A stretch of DNA of 59,120 bases from an uncultured Hyphomonadaceae bacterium (lineage in GTDB: Bacteria > Pseudomonadota > Alphaproteobacteria > Caulobacterales > Hyphomonadaceae): assembly GCA_913057945.1 (NCBI GenBank), contig CAJXOF010000011.1, positions 1-59,120 of the forward strand. The letters are read 5' to 3'. The position numbers and the translations under genes were made by a program. The notes under the pieces are model-generated. The model did not search any database, was not told the origin of the DNA, and saw only the letters and a program-made list of their open reading frames with translations. Below, one piece after another: positions 18,021 to 27,578 of the stretch; the first letter of the stretch is position 1, and each line of letters opens with the position of its first letter.

Positions 18021-19139
18021 ATGGATGGGAATTTTCCGATTCCGGAACGGGCTGGAGGACAGGCCGATGCCGCCTTCCGTGCAGATGTGGACGCCTTCCT
18101 TGATGCTGAACTGACGGACGAGCTGCGCGCGGCGGGCCGGGAGACGACCGGCCTCAAATCTGCGCGCTGGGCCTGCGAAGCATGGCGCAAACGGCTGAAC
18201 GCACGCGGCTGGTTCGCGCCCTCCTGGCCCTTTGAGCATGGCGGCGCCGGCTGGAGCGCCGGGCAGCGGCTCTATTTCGAGAATACCTGTGCAGCGCGCG
18301 ATGCGCCCATCGTGATGAATTCCGGTGTACGCACGATTGGCCCCCTCCTCATTGCCGAAGGATCAGACGAACAGAAGGCGCACTATTTGCCCGCGATCCT
18401 GAACGGCGAACATGAATGGTGCCAGGGCTTTTCCGAGCCGCAGGCCGGATCGGACCTGACCGCCCTCTCCCTGCGTGCGACGCGGGAGGGCGAGGATTTC
18501 ATCCTGAATGGCAGCAAGGTCTGGACGAGCTTCGCGCACTACGCGACGCACATGTTCCTGCTGGCACGCTGTGAGCCCGGAAGCACCGGCCGCGACGGAC
18601 TCGTCTTCCTTCTGGTCGAGATGCACCGCCCCGGTATCCGTATACGCCCCATCGATTTCATCAGCGGGGAACATGAAACCAATGAAGTCTTCTTCGATGA
18701 GGTCCGCACACCGGCCGCCAACCGGATCGGCGAAATCGGAGACGGCTGGCGGGCCGCCAAGACGCTGATGGCTATTGCACGGTCGAACAATACGACAACC
18801 GGTCTGCTCCGCCGCGCCCTGAGGGCGGCCCGGCGCGGGCTGAAAGGCTGCGCCCTGCCGCGGCAATTGTCGCAGCTCTCCATGAAAGTGGATAATTTTG
18901 AAGCGCTGGAGGCACGCGCATCGAGTGGCGAGATGCCGATCAATACTGCGGCCACGTCATCTGTCCTGAAAGTGCTAGCGACTGAGCTGCATCAGGCGAT
19001 CACCGAGGCCGGGCTGGGCCTCTCGCCCAACAGTGACTTCGCACAGGCGAAATATCTCTCGACGCGCGCGGCCACGATCTATTCCGGCACGAGCGAAGTG
19101 CACCGGAACATCCTTGCGCATGCGATTGGCTGTCCCTAG
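18021..19139 (+). CDS. Acyl-CoA dehydrogenase family protein
   Basis: An FAD-dependent enzyme that introduces an alpha,beta double bond into an acyl-CoA. The 372-residue chain has the classic order: N-terminal helical domain with GWFAPSWPFEHGGAGWSAGQ, the middle beta domain with WCQGFSEPQAGSDLTAL and FILNGSKVWTSFAHYA, and a C-terminal helical domain ending IYSGTSEVHRNILAHAIG. It resembles the subgroup annotated as pimeloyl-CoA or long-chain dehydrogenases. The actual substrate cannot be read from sequence. The stop overlaps that of the HbpS-like gene within CTAG (19136-19139). Confidence 0.93.
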   Translation: MDGNFPIPERAGGQADAAFRADVDAFLDAELTDELRAAGRETTGLKSARWACEAWRKRLNARGWFAPSWPFEHGGAGWSAGQRLYFENTCAARDAPIVMNSGVRTIGPLLIAEGSDEQKAHYLPAILNGEHEWCQGFSEPQAGSDLTALSLRATREGEDFILNGSKVWTSFAHYATHMFLLARCEPGSTGRDGLVFLLVEMHRPGIRIRPIDFISGEHETNEVFFDEVRTPAANRIGEIGDGWRAAKTLMAIARSNNTTTGLLRRALRAARRGLKGCALPRQLSQLSMKVDNFEALEARASSGEMPINTAATSSVLKVLATELHQAITEAGLGLSPNSDFAQAKYLSTRAATIYSGTSEVHRNILAHAIGCP

Positions 19140-19615
19140 TCGGAATCTGCTTCCATGATCTCGGCGAGGGGCAGGCCCGCTGCCTCGATACCGGCATTCC
19201 CGCACGCTTCATCGAATGACGACGCTGCGCCGGAGACACCAAAGCCGCCGATAAGCTCGCCGCTCTCCAGATGGATCGGCAGGCCGCCGCGCCAGGTGGC
19301 GATGTCTCCGGGGCCAACACCCCAATCGGCGGTCATCGCGGTCGCGAAGCCATACTTGCCGGCCGACTTGCCCTTCCACATGGCGATGTCGGATACGCCG
19401 GCGGAGGCATCATCCATGCGGGCAAAGGCGCGAAGATTGCCATGCTGGTCGTAGACCGCAATGGCCACGGCCTCCGCGTTTGCCTCGGCGTGGTCGATAC
19501 AGGCTTTGACAATCGTGCCCGCCGTTTCAAGCCCCATTGTGGGCGTGGCGTCCTGCGCCTGCGCCACCAATATGGCAGCGCAGGACAGGGTGGCGGCAAT
19601 CAGTGTTCGGCGCAT
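19136..19615 (-). CDS. HbpS/GlcG-family (DUF336) exported protein
   Basis: A 159-residue protein with a signal peptide (RRTLIAATLSCAAILVAQA) and a GlcG/HbpS domain: LETAGTIVKACIDHAEANAEAVAIAVYDQHGNLRAFARMDDAS, then SAGKYGFATAM, and GGLPIHLESGELIGGFGVSGA. HbpS is a haem-binding sensor in streptomycetes; other family members have unclear roles, so haem binding here is inference. It probably acts in the periplasm. It is convergent with the acyl-CoA dehydrogenase gene and stands 67 bases downstream of the monooxygenase gene on the same strand. Confidence 0.87.
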   Translation of the reverse strand: MRRTLIAATLSCAAILVAQAQDATPTMGLETAGTIVKACIDHAEANAEAVAIAVYDQHGNLRAFARMDDASAGVSDIAMWKGKSAGKYGFATAMTADWGVGPGDIATWRGGLPIHLESGELIGGFGVSGAASSFDEACGNAGIEAAGLPLAEIMEADSD

Positions 19616-19682
19616 TATTCTTCCCTCCCATAATTGTGAAAGGCAAGGCTAGACCGTCCGACGGAGCTTGGCCAGACAGAAC

Positions 19683-21212
19683 TCAGACGAGCGCGTCATC
19701 CTTTGACCTGGCACCCGCTGTCGCCCGGTCATAGACGAACTCGGCCCCGGTCAGGTCGATGCTCGGAATTTCTTCCCGCTCTCGCCAATAGTCCTGGGAA
19801 TGCTGCCAGATATAGCTGGCGCCGCGCTTGGGCATCATGTGAAGCGAACGCATCATGTAGCCGGGGTTGAAATTGTCCGTGTCCATCCAGGGCAGGATGT
19901 CCATGCCCTTGTCTTCCTCCCGCAGCTCGACCCGGACTTCCTTCGTGCCGATCTTGTCCATATGCTTGAGCAGGCGGCTGATGAAGTCGCCCATCAGGTC
20001 GACCCGCAGCGTCCAGCTGGCGCGGAAATAGCCGAAGACCCATGCCATGTTCGGCACGCCGGTGAACATCATGCCGCGATAGGTGACCGTCTGGCTGAAA
20101 TCAATCGGCTCACCATCCTTCGAGAACGGAATGTCTCCGAGGACGGACAGGTTGAAGCCCGTCGCCGTGATGATGATGTCGGCCTCCAGCTCTTCGCCGG
20201 ATTTCAGCAGGATCCCCTTTTCGGTGAACCGGTCGATGTGATCGGTCACGACGCTGGCCTTGCCGCTGGCAATGCCCTGAAACAGGTCGCCGTCGGGCAC
20301 GAAGGCAATACGCTGCTGCCAGGGGCGGTAATGCGGCGTGAAATGCGGATCGATGGGATAGTCAGGCCCGAGGAATTCGCGAACACCTTTCAGCAGATCC
20401 TCCTTGACGGCGTCCGGCGCCGTCAAGGCGAGCTCAGTGAATTGCGCCTGATCGAACAGGACGCGGCGGCGCACAATCTCGTGGATCCACTCTTCGTCGA
20501 TCTTCAGTTCCCGCAATGCATTGGCGAGTTCGTTCTCATTCCGCCCCGGAATGAAATAGGTCGGAGAGCGCTGAAGCAGCGTGACATGCTCACACTCTTC
20601 GGCAATCGCGGGCACCACCGTCGCCGCCGTGGCGCCTGACCCGATACAGATAACTTTCTTGCCTTTGAGCTCGACATCTTCTGGCCAGGTCTGTGGGTGG
20701 ATGATCTGGCCCTGGAAATCCTCCATCCCCTCCCATTCGGGCGTGTAGCCTTTCTCGTGATTGTAATAGCCTTGGCACATCCAGAGGAAATTGGCGGTGA
20801 AATGCACGGTCTCGCCGGTATCCTCGCGCTTTGCTGTCAGCGTCCAGACCTTGTCGGCCGAAGACCAGTCCGCGCCGACGATGCGGTGGCGGTACCGGAT
20901 ATGGGAGGCAAGATCATTGTCCTCGATCACTTCGCCCATATAGGTGAGAATTTCCTGCGCGGTCGCGATCGGCGCGCCCGTCCATGGCTTGAAGCGATAG
21001 CCAAACGTATAGAGGTCACTGTCGGAACGGATGCCCGGATAGGTGTGCGTCCGCCAGGTTCCGCCGAAATCTTCCTGAACTTCAAGGACAAGGAAGCTCT
21101 TGTCCGGAGCCTGATGCTGCATGTGCCATGCAGCGCCAATGCCCGAAATACCCGCGCCGACAATCAGTACGTCGAAATGCTCCGCAGCCTTGGCAGTGGT
21201 TGATGATGTCAT
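19683..21212 (-). CDS. Flavin-containing / Baeyer-Villiger-type monooxygenase
   Basis: A 509-residue FAD- and NADPH-dependent monooxygenase. The FAD Rossmann motif is VGAGISGIG (residues 18-26), the NADPH motif is IGSGATAATV, and between them stands the Baeyer-Villiger fingerprint FQGQIIHPQTWP (about 166-177), which fits FxGxxxHxxxWP. It probably oxygenates ketones or xenobiotics. The ATG at 21212 is chosen because GGGAGGAAAAC lies directly upstream; an in-frame ATG at 21245 has no such site. It is divergent from the PBP1A-type gene; the 209-base gap 21213-21421 holds both promoters and nothing else I recognise. Confidence 0.92.
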   Translation of the reverse strand: MTSSTTAKAAEHFDVLIVGAGISGIGAAWHMQHQAPDKSFLVLEVQEDFGGTWRTHTYPGIRSDSDLYTFGYRFKPWTGAPIATAQEILTYMGEVIEDNDLASHIRYRHRIVGADWSSADKVWTLTAKREDTGETVHFTANFLWMCQGYYNHEKGYTPEWEGMEDFQGQIIHPQTWPEDVELKGKKVICIGSGATAATVVPAIAEECEHVTLLQRSPTYFIPGRNENELANALRELKIDEEWIHEIVRRRVLFDQAQFTELALTAPDAVKEDLLKGVREFLGPDYPIDPHFTPHYRPWQQRIAFVPDGDLFQGIASGKASVVTDHIDRFTEKGILLKSGEELEADIIITATGFNLSVLGDIPFSKDGEPIDFSQTVTYRGMMFTGVPNMAWVFGYFRASWTLRVDLMGDFISRLLKHMDKIGTKEVRVELREEDKGMDILPWMDTDNFNPGYMMRSLHMMPKRGASYIWQHSQDYWREREEIPSIDLTGAEFVYDRATAGARSKDDALV

Positions 21213-21421
21213 GTTTTCCTCCCGTGCATCGGGCCTTTTTTGCAACCCTGATCTTCGCAGGCTTCATTGAACCAGCTGCTTTTCCTCATAACACTAGGGA
21301 AATGCCCCTATTGTAAGACGTGACCTCGCGGCAGGGGGCCGGCTGCAGGCGATGCCTTCACCTTGCCCAATTCCTTGGGCATTTAGCTTGCTGACAAACC
21401 GAATTCAGGTATCTGGAAGTT

Positions 21422-23449
21422 ATGGCGAAATCACCACGCAAACCGCCTGCAAAGGCTGGCAAGGCGGGCGGCACCCGGGCCATCAAGGTGCCGGGCTCGC
21501 GCTTCAGGTTTCTCGGCACGCGCGCCGGGCGGTATCTCATGCTGGTCATTTTGATTGTCCTGCTGGCGGGTGCCGGATGGGCCTTCTGGAAATGGCGCTC
21601 GCTCTATTTCGGCATGCCCAGCCTGCCCCCTGTGGCGGAACTGTGGGATGCCAAGCGCGAACCAGCCATCGAGTTTATCGACCGCGACGGCAACACGCTG
21701 GACGTCCGCGGCCCCCGCTATGGCCGGGCGACCGATATCAGCAGCCTGCCGGACCACGTGCCGCAAGCCTTCATCGCCGCCGAGGACAAGCGCTTCTACG
21801 AACATGATGGCGCCGATGATGCGGCCATCGCCCGCGCGGCCTGGTCCAATATGCGGGCCGGCGAGACCGTGTCCGGCGCCTCGACTATCACCCAGCAACT
21901 GATCAAGAACCTCGTCCTCGACAGCCGCCAGACCATGTCCCGCAAGGCACAGGAAATGAAGCTGGCGCGGGAACTGGAAAAGAAACTGAGCAAGGACGAT
22001 ATCCTGACGCTCTATCTGAACCGGGTCTATTTCGGCGCGGGCCTGTACGGCATCGACGCCGCCTCACGCTATTATTTCGGCAAGCCGCCGGAAGACTTGT
22101 CCGTACCGGAAGCCGCCTTGCTGGCCGCCCTGCCCAAGGCACCCTCGAAGCTCAATCTGCGCGACAATCTCGAAGGCGCGAAAGCGCGCCAACTCTACGT
22201 GCTTGAGCAGATGGCCGATCTCGGCTTCCTCACGGCGGAGGAGGTCACCGACGCCATCGAGACTGACATCACCATCATCGACGCGCCGGAATACAATCCT
22301 CAACTGGGCTACGTCCTCGATACGGTCGCCGACCGTGTGACGCTGATGCTGCCCCGGCCTCCGGGCGACATGGTCGTCACCCTGTCGCTTGATGTCGAGT
22401 TGCAGGAGAAGATCCGCGCCAAGCTGAACGAACGGATGGAGAAGGACGGCAAGTCCGCAAAGGCGTCGCAGGCCTCTGCCATCGTGATCGACCGCGACGG
22501 CCGGGTTGTGGCCCTCGTCGGCGGCCGCGACTTCACCGAATCCGAATTCAACCGTGTGACCCAGGCCAAGCGCCAGCCGGGCTCCAGCTTCAAGCCCTTC
22601 GTCTATGCTGCCGCGCTGGAGAATGGGTTCTCGCCCTATGACGTGTTCGAGGACGCCCCGCTTGCCATCGGCAAATGGCGCCCGGAAAATTATGGCGGCG
22701 GTTTCCTTGGTCCGATGACCTTGAGCGAAGCCCTGGCGCGCTCGACCAATACGATTGCCGCGGAGCTGACGCAGGAAGCCAGCGAGGAAAGCGTCATCGG
22801 CATTGCCCGCCGCTTCGGCATCACGACGCCGCTCCAGCCCTTTCCCTCCATTGCGCTGGGCAGCCAGGAAGTATCGCTGTGGGAAATCACCCGCGCCTTT
22901 GGCACGTTCCAGTCCGGGGGCCTGCGCATGGACCCTTGGCTGATTGAGAAGATCGAGAATTCGCGCGGTGACGTGCTCTACACCCGCCCCGACTACAATC
23001 GCGACCGGGTCTATGATCATGAGCTTGCCGAGCAGATGAACGGCATGTTGGCCCGCGTCGTCAATGCCAGGTTCGGTACAGGCCGCCGCGCGCGGTTTGG
23101 CAATTGGATGGTCGCCGGCAAGACCGGCACCAGCCAGGACTGGCGGGATGCGTGGTTCATCGGCTTCACCAACGCATATGTGGGCGGGGTCTGGGTCGGC
23201 AATGATGATGACAGCCCGATGGCGCGTGTCTCCGGCGGCGGCCTGCCGGCCGATCTCTGGTCGGACATCATGGAAATCGTCCATGCGGGCATGCCGCCCG
23301 AACCGCTGCTCGGCGCAGAAGCAGGCATCGAAATGACCGAAGCGGCCGAAGAACGGGTCACCTTCTATCGCGGCATGGCGCAGGCCTTTGCAACGGCGTC
23401 CAGTTCGCGCAGCGGGAACAGGAATGGTGTCCGGGTCATCCGCCAATAG
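21422..23449 (+). CDS. Class A penicillin-binding protein (transglycosylase/transpeptidase)
   Basis: Bifunctional peptidoglycan synthase of 675 residues, anchored in the inner membrane by one helix (YLMLVILIVLLAGAGWAFW, about residues 38-56). The glycosyltransferase domain shows AAEDKRFYEHDG and GASTITQQLIKNLVL. The transpeptidase domain has the SxxK nucleophile S388 (GSSFKPF), SxN in ARSTNT, and KTGTS. All three penicillin-binding motifs are intact. The N-terminus is basic and cytoplasmic. It may be the target of the LpoA-like lipoprotein at 12896-14224. It resembles PBP1A more than PBP1B in length and lacks extra domains. Confidence 0.95.
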   Translation: MAKSPRKPPAKAGKAGGTRAIKVPGSRFRFLGTRAGRYLMLVILIVLLAGAGWAFWKWRSLYFGMPSLPPVAELWDAKREPAIEFIDRDGNTLDVRGPRYGRATDISSLPDHVPQAFIAAEDKRFYEHDGADDAAIARAAWSNMRAGETVSGASTITQQLIKNLVLDSRQTMSRKAQEMKLARELEKKLSKDDILTLYLNRVYFGAGLYGIDAASRYYFGKPPEDLSVPEAALLAALPKAPSKLNLRDNLEGAKARQLYVLEQMADLGFLTAEEVTDAIETDITIIDAPEYNPQLGYVLDTVADRVTLMLPRPPGDMVVTLSLDVELQEKIRAKLNERMEKDGKSAKASQASAIVIDRDGRVVALVGGRDFTESEFNRVTQAKRQPGSSFKPFVYAAALENGFSPYDVFEDAPLAIGKWRPENYGGGFLGPMTLSEALARSTNTIAAELTQEASEESVIGIARRFGITTPLQPFPSIALGSQEVSLWEITRAFGTFQSGGLRMDPWLIEKIENSRGDVLYTRPDYNRDRVYDHELAEQMNGMLARVVNARFGTGRRARFGNWMVAGKTGTSQDWRDAWFIGFTNAYVGGVWVGNDDDSPMARVSGGGLPADLWSDIMEIVHAGMPPEPLLGAEAGIEMTEAAEERVTFYRGMAQAFATASSSRSGNRNGVRVIRQ

Positions 23450-23505
23450 GGCCGGTATGATGGCCGGGCCTTTCCCGCGCCGGACAAACCCATTAAAGAC
23501 CGCGC

Positions 23506-24546
23506 ATGTTTGATACCGCTGTCTACGAAACCCTGATGCTGGCCCTTGATGAAGGGGCCGTGACCTTGCCCGAAGAGGGCCGGATCCTGTTCCTGCGCGC
23601 AGAACTCTCGCCGCACCTGGCGCCCCTGCCGAAGGAGCGCCTCATCTGCCAGAACAGTTTCAAGCCGGACCATGAGGCGCTGAAAGCGGCCGGGTTCGAC
23701 GTCCTGCCGCCCGAGACCGAGACTTTCCCGGCGACACAGCTGACCCTGCTCCTGCCGCCACGCCAGAAAGACGAAACGCGCGCCCTGTTCGCCCGCGCCC
23801 TGCGCGATGCGCCGGAGGGCGGCGTGATCCTCGCCTGCCTGCCCAACACGCTCGGCTCCAAGACGATCGAGAAGCTGCTCCGCGAAATCGCGGGCCAAAC
23901 CGAAGCCCTGTCGAAGAACAAGTGCCGCGCATTCTGGACCATCAAGGACAGCTCACAGATCAATACCGAGCTGATGGAAGAATGGATCGCGCACGATGCA
24001 CCACAGGAAATGGAAGCTGGCGTGTGGAGCCGGCCCGGCCTGTTCTCGTGGAACCGGATCGATGCGGGCTCCGAACTCTTGGCTGACAGCATTCCGGAAT
24101 ATATCCGCGGGCGCGGGGCGGACTTTGGCGCCGGCCAGGGGTTCCTGACGCGCGAGATCCTCGAGAATTGCCGGCATGTCGAACACATGACCCTGCTGGA
24201 AGCCGAGCAGCGCGCCCTGCCCTGTATCGCGCAGACGCTATCCGCTTTTGAAAACTGGGACATGAAATGGGCCGACGCGACGAAGGAAGGCGGCAGCACG
24301 CTGTATGATTTCATCGTGATGAACCCGCCTTTTCATGTCGGCCGGGCGGATGCCGCCTCTCTGGGGCAGGACTTCATCCGCGCCGCCGCCAAGGCGCTGA
24401 GAGGCAGCGGTCAGCTCTGGCTCGTCGCCAACCGCCACCTGCCCTATGAAGAAGTTCTGGGCGAATGCTTCAAGACGTTTGAAATGCTGGAGGACTCCGG
24501 CGGCTACAAGATTCTCCGCGCGGAAAAACCAAAGCGGAAGCGATGA
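23506..24546 (+). CDS. rsmC: 16S rRNA (guanine-1207-N2)-methyltransferase-like
   Basis: SAM-dependent methyltransferase of 346 residues with the RsmC two-domain layout. A degenerate N-terminal half is followed by a catalytic half with the SAM loop ADFGAGQGFLTREIL and the diagnostic NPPFHVGRA motif used for exocyclic amino methylation of guanine. The C-terminal FRAEKPKRKR-like tail is basic. It overlaps the following pseudouridine synthase gene by 4 bases (ATGA), so the two RNA-modification genes form an operon. Confidence 0.9.
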   Translation: MFDTAVYETLMLALDEGAVTLPEEGRILFLRAELSPHLAPLPKERLICQNSFKPDHEALKAAGFDVLPPETETFPATQLTLLLPPRQKDETRALFARALRDAPEGGVILACLPNTLGSKTIEKLLREIAGQTEALSKNKCRAFWTIKDSSQINTELMEEWIAHDAPQEMEAGVWSRPGLFSWNRIDAGSELLADSIPEYIRGRGADFGAGQGFLTREILENCRHVEHMTLLEAEQRALPCIAQTLSAFENWDMKWADATKEGGSTLYDFIVMNPPFHVGRADAASLGQDFIRAAAKALRGSGQLWLVANRHLPYEEVLGECFKTFEMLEDSGGYKILRAEKPKRKR

Positions 24547-25214
24547 AACCTGATCGTCAGCTTGCAAAGTATTTGGCGAACCTTGGCTATGGCAGCCGCA
24601 AGGAAATGGAGGCCGCGATCCGCGCAGGCCGCGTAACCGGCGCTGGCGACGATCTTCACTTTGATGGCGAACCGCTCGACCCGTCGCCCGGCATGGTGCT
24701 GATGATGAACAAGCCTGCGGGCTTCACCTGTTCCCGCGCCGACCAGGGGCGCCTCGTCTACGAACTTCTGCCCCCTCGTTTCCTGCAGCGCACTCCCCCC
24801 CTCTCGACGGTCGGACGGCTGGATGCCGATACGACAGGACTCCTGCTGTTCACGGATGATGGCAAGCTGCTCCATGGATTGATCTCGCCGAAATCCTCAA
24901 CCGGGAAAACCTATGAGGCAACCCTCGCCCGACCTCTGGAAGGCCATGAAGCAGAGCTGTTTGCGAGCGGCACGCTAGTTCTGCGAGGCGAGGAGAAACC
25001 GCTTCTGCCTGCGCGTCTTGAAGTTACCGGCGACCGCACGGCGCGCCTGACAATCACAGAGGGGCGCTACCACCAGGTCCGCCGCATGTTCGCGGCCGCC
25101 GGGAACCATGTTGAATCCCTGCACCGCGCCCGCTTTGGGGCATTAGAGTTAGGGACGCTTGGGCAAGGAAGTTGGCGCCTCCTCTCCGAACAGGAAGTCT
25201 CCTCTTTCTTCTAA
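24543..25214 (+). CDS. RsuA-family rRNA pseudouridine synthase
   Basis: Converts a uridine in rRNA to pseudouridine. It has an N-terminal S4 RNA-binding domain (RQLAKYLANLGYGSRKEMEAAIRAGRV, residues 4-30) and the catalytic motif GRLDADTTGLLLFTDDG with the catalytic Asp. KTYEATL and the EGRYHQVRRMFAAAGN segment are family hallmarks. Length, 223 residues, is typical of the RsuA (U516) subgroup. I do not assign the exact target base. Coupled to rsmC by a 4-base overlap. Confidence 0.92.
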   Translation: MKPDRQLAKYLANLGYGSRKEMEAAIRAGRVTGAGDDLHFDGEPLDPSPGMVLMMNKPAGFTCSRADQGRLVYELLPPRFLQRTPPLSTVGRLDADTTGLLLFTDDGKLLHGLISPKSSTGKTYEATLARPLEGHEAELFASGTLVLRGEEKPLLPARLEVTGDRTARLTITEGRYHQVRRMFAAAGNHVESLHRARFGALELGTLGQGSWRLLSEQEVSSFF

Positions 25215-25268
25215 AAATCGCAGACAGCTTCGGCGTGAAGCTGGTCGCCAAGGAACCGGCTGTCAGGT

Positions 25269-25496
25269 CTAGATGATCGGACTGACGGCAATCCCCATAC
25301 CGATCAACGGAGAGAGGACGGCCACAAGATAAACGATTGCGCACGATGCGCCCGGTCGTGCTGCCCCGCCCCGACCAGGAGTGGCCCCAAGGCCAACCTG
25401 TTTCCGGCCTCCCAGTGTAATGACGGCTTTCGCGATGTCGTACAAGGTGAAGGCAGCCAGGCCGCCCAGTAGAATGAACAGAATTTCGTGCAACAT
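25269..25496 (-). CDS. Small two-helix membrane protein
   Basis: A 75-residue protein with two hydrophobic segments (EILFILLGGLAAFTLYDIAKAVI and CAIVYLVAVLSPLIGMGIAV) joined by a basic Gly-rich loop. The ATG at 25496 has a good AAGGAAG ribosome site. It sits between the rsuA-like gene (convergent, 54 bases) and uup (divergent, 204 bases). No family recognised. The open frame, RBS and two clear membrane segments support it being real. Confidence 0.6.
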   Translation of the reverse strand: MLHEILFILLGGLAAFTLYDIAKAVITLGGRKQVGLGATPGRGGAARPGASCAIVYLVAVLSPLIGMGIAVSPII

Positions 25497-25700
25497 TTTT
25501 TCTTCCTTTTCCAAAAATAGAAAGACGCACGTCCGCAGACGAGCGCCCCTGGTAGTCCCAGCAAGACAAAGGTCTCACGCCATCATGGAAATGAGCGTTT
25601 GAGTCAGCGTGGAAATTGCGAGGTGATTTTCTGTTTTTGCCAAAGGCGGCTGCGCATGCGCCCCCTAGCGCCGCCCTGTAGCACACGCTACATCGCGGAC

Positions 25701-27518
25701 ATGGCTCAACCACCCCTGATTACCCTCAATGATTTGCGCCTCACCTTTGGTGGGAAACCCCTGTTCACAGGCGTCAGCTTCTCCCTGTCCAAGGGTGAGC
25801 GCGTCGCGCTGGTCGGGCGCAACGGCGCCGGCAAGTCCACGCTGATGAAAATCATCTCCGAAAGCGTCGAAGCCGACAGTGGCGACGTCTGGCGCCAGCC
25901 CGGCATCACCTATGCCATCGTTTCCCAGGAGCCGAGCCTGGCGGGGTTCGACACGGTTCTGGACTATGTTTCAGAGGGCCTGGAAGCCAGTTACATGGCC
26001 GAAGCAGAGCTGATGGAGTTCGGCGTCGATGCTGCGGCTGATCCAGCCACCCTGTCTGGCGGGCAACAGCGCCGGGCGGCATTGGCCAAGGCCTTTGCAC
26101 GCGAGCCGGACGTGCTGTTGCTGGATGAGCCGACAAACCATCTCGACGTGCCCATGATCGAGACGGTGGAACGGCGCCTCAAGGGTTTCAACGGCGTTGT
26201 CCTGTTGGTCAGCCACGACCGGCGTTTCCTGGAGAATGTCTCGACCAACACGCTATGGCTGCGTCAGGGCAAGGTGCTGAAGAGCCCGGAAGGCTATTCC
26301 AAATTCGATGAATGGGCCGAACAGGTCGAGCAGGAAGAAGAGCGCCAGCTGCGCCGGATGACGACCCAGCTGAAGGATGAACAACACTGGCTGGCACGTG
26401 GCGTGACCGGACGGCGCAAGCGCAACCAGGGCCGTCTCGCCAAGCTGAAGAACATGCGCGTGCAACATGCCGAAATGCGCGGCGCCCTGCAGGATCGCAA
26501 GAATACAGCCGATCTGTCGGTCTCGACCGGCGATTCGATGAGCAAGAAGGTCATTGAGGCCAAGAATTTGTCCAAGACCTTTGACACGCCGAATGGCCCG
26601 CTCGTGATTGCGGATGACCTGTCGCTGCGCATCCTGCGCGGGGACCGGATCGGCATCATCGGTCCGAACGGCGCGGGCAAGACGACGCTGGTGCGCCTCC
26701 TGCTGGGAGAGATCGAGCCGGATGAGGGCACCGTGCGCCAGTCCAAGACTCTGGAAGTGACCTATCAGGACCAGACGCGCGACACGCTGAACCCGAAAGA
26801 CACCGTCTGGGAAGCCCTCGCTCCGGCGGGCGGCGACTCCATCATGGTTCAGGGCAACCAGCGCCATGTTGCCGCTTACGCCAAGGACTTCCTGTTCAAG
26901 CCGGAACAACTGCGCCAGCCCGTCGGCGCCCTCTCCGGCGGGGAACGCAACCGGCTCGCGCTCGCCATCGGCCTGGCCAAATCATCCAATTTGATGGTGA
27001 TGGACGAACCGACCAATGATCTCGACATGCAGACGCTGGAATTGCTGGAGGACATGCTGCTCTCCTATGACGGCACGCTGATCCTGGTCAGCCATGACCG
27101 GGCCTTCCTCGATGCGACCGTGACGAGTTGCCTCTGCCCTGTGGGCGATGGCAAATGGGTGATCACCGCTGGCGGCTGGACCGATGCGCAGAACCAGCTG
27201 AAGCATTTCCGCCAGCAAGACGAGACCGCCCAGAAATCCGAAAAGGCCAAAGCGGAGACCGCGCGCGCGAAACCGCAGAAGAAACTGTCCTACAAGGATG
27301 AGCACCGCCAGAAAGAGATCAACACTTTGATCCCGAAACTGCAGGCGGAGATCAAGACGCTCGAAGGCAAGATGAGCGACCCGGAGCTTTATACGCGCGA
27401 CCCGGATGCGTTTGCGAAAGCCTCGGCCCGGATTGGCGCTGCGCGCGACGAACTGGACATGATCGAGATGGAATGGCTGGAAATCGAGGAAAAGCGCGAA
27501 GCGCTGGCCGGCTCCTGA
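25701..27518 (+). CDS. uup: ABC-F ATPase, Uup-like
   Basis: Soluble tandem ATPase of 605 residues without membrane helices. Two complete nucleotide-binding domains: Walker A GRNGAGKST and GPNGAGKTT, signatures LSGGQQRRAALAKA and LSGGERNRLALA, Walker B LLLDEPTNHLD and LMVMDEPTNDLD. A charged linker carries RRKRNQGRLAKLKNMR, and a C-terminal coiled coil (EINTLIPKLQAEIKTLEGKM) is the Uup-type DNA/ribosome-binding domain. ABC-F proteins act on ribosomes. The start is the ATG at 25701, where homology begins (MAQPPLITLNDL); the frame is open upstream to 25599. Confidence 0.95.
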   Translation: MAQPPLITLNDLRLTFGGKPLFTGVSFSLSKGERVALVGRNGAGKSTLMKIISESVEADSGDVWRQPGITYAIVSQEPSLAGFDTVLDYVSEGLEASYMAEAELMEFGVDAAADPATLSGGQQRRAALAKAFAREPDVLLLDEPTNHLDVPMIETVERRLKGFNGVVLLVSHDRRFLENVSTNTLWLRQGKVLKSPEGYSKFDEWAEQVEQEEERQLRRMTTQLKDEQHWLARGVTGRRKRNQGRLAKLKNMRVQHAEMRGALQDRKNTADLSVSTGDSMSKKVIEAKNLSKTFDTPNGPLVIADDLSLRILRGDRIGIIGPNGAGKTTLVRLLLGEIEPDEGTVRQSKTLEVTYQDQTRDTLNPKDTVWEALAPAGGDSIMVQGNQRHVAAYAKDFLFKPEQLRQPVGALSGGERNRLALAIGLAKSSNLMVMDEPTNDLDMQTLELLEDMLLSYDGTLILVSHDRAFLDATVTSCLCPVGDGKWVITAGGWTDAQNQLKHFRQQDETAQKSEKAKAETARAKPQKKLSYKDEHRQKEINTLIPKLQAEIKTLEGKMSDPELYTRDPDAFAKASARIGAARDELDMIEMEWLEIEEKREALAGS

Positions 27519-27578
27519 ACAACCTTTCCTTAAGACAGGCTGCCTAGGATTCGCCCACGATTGAGGGAGTCTTTCGAT

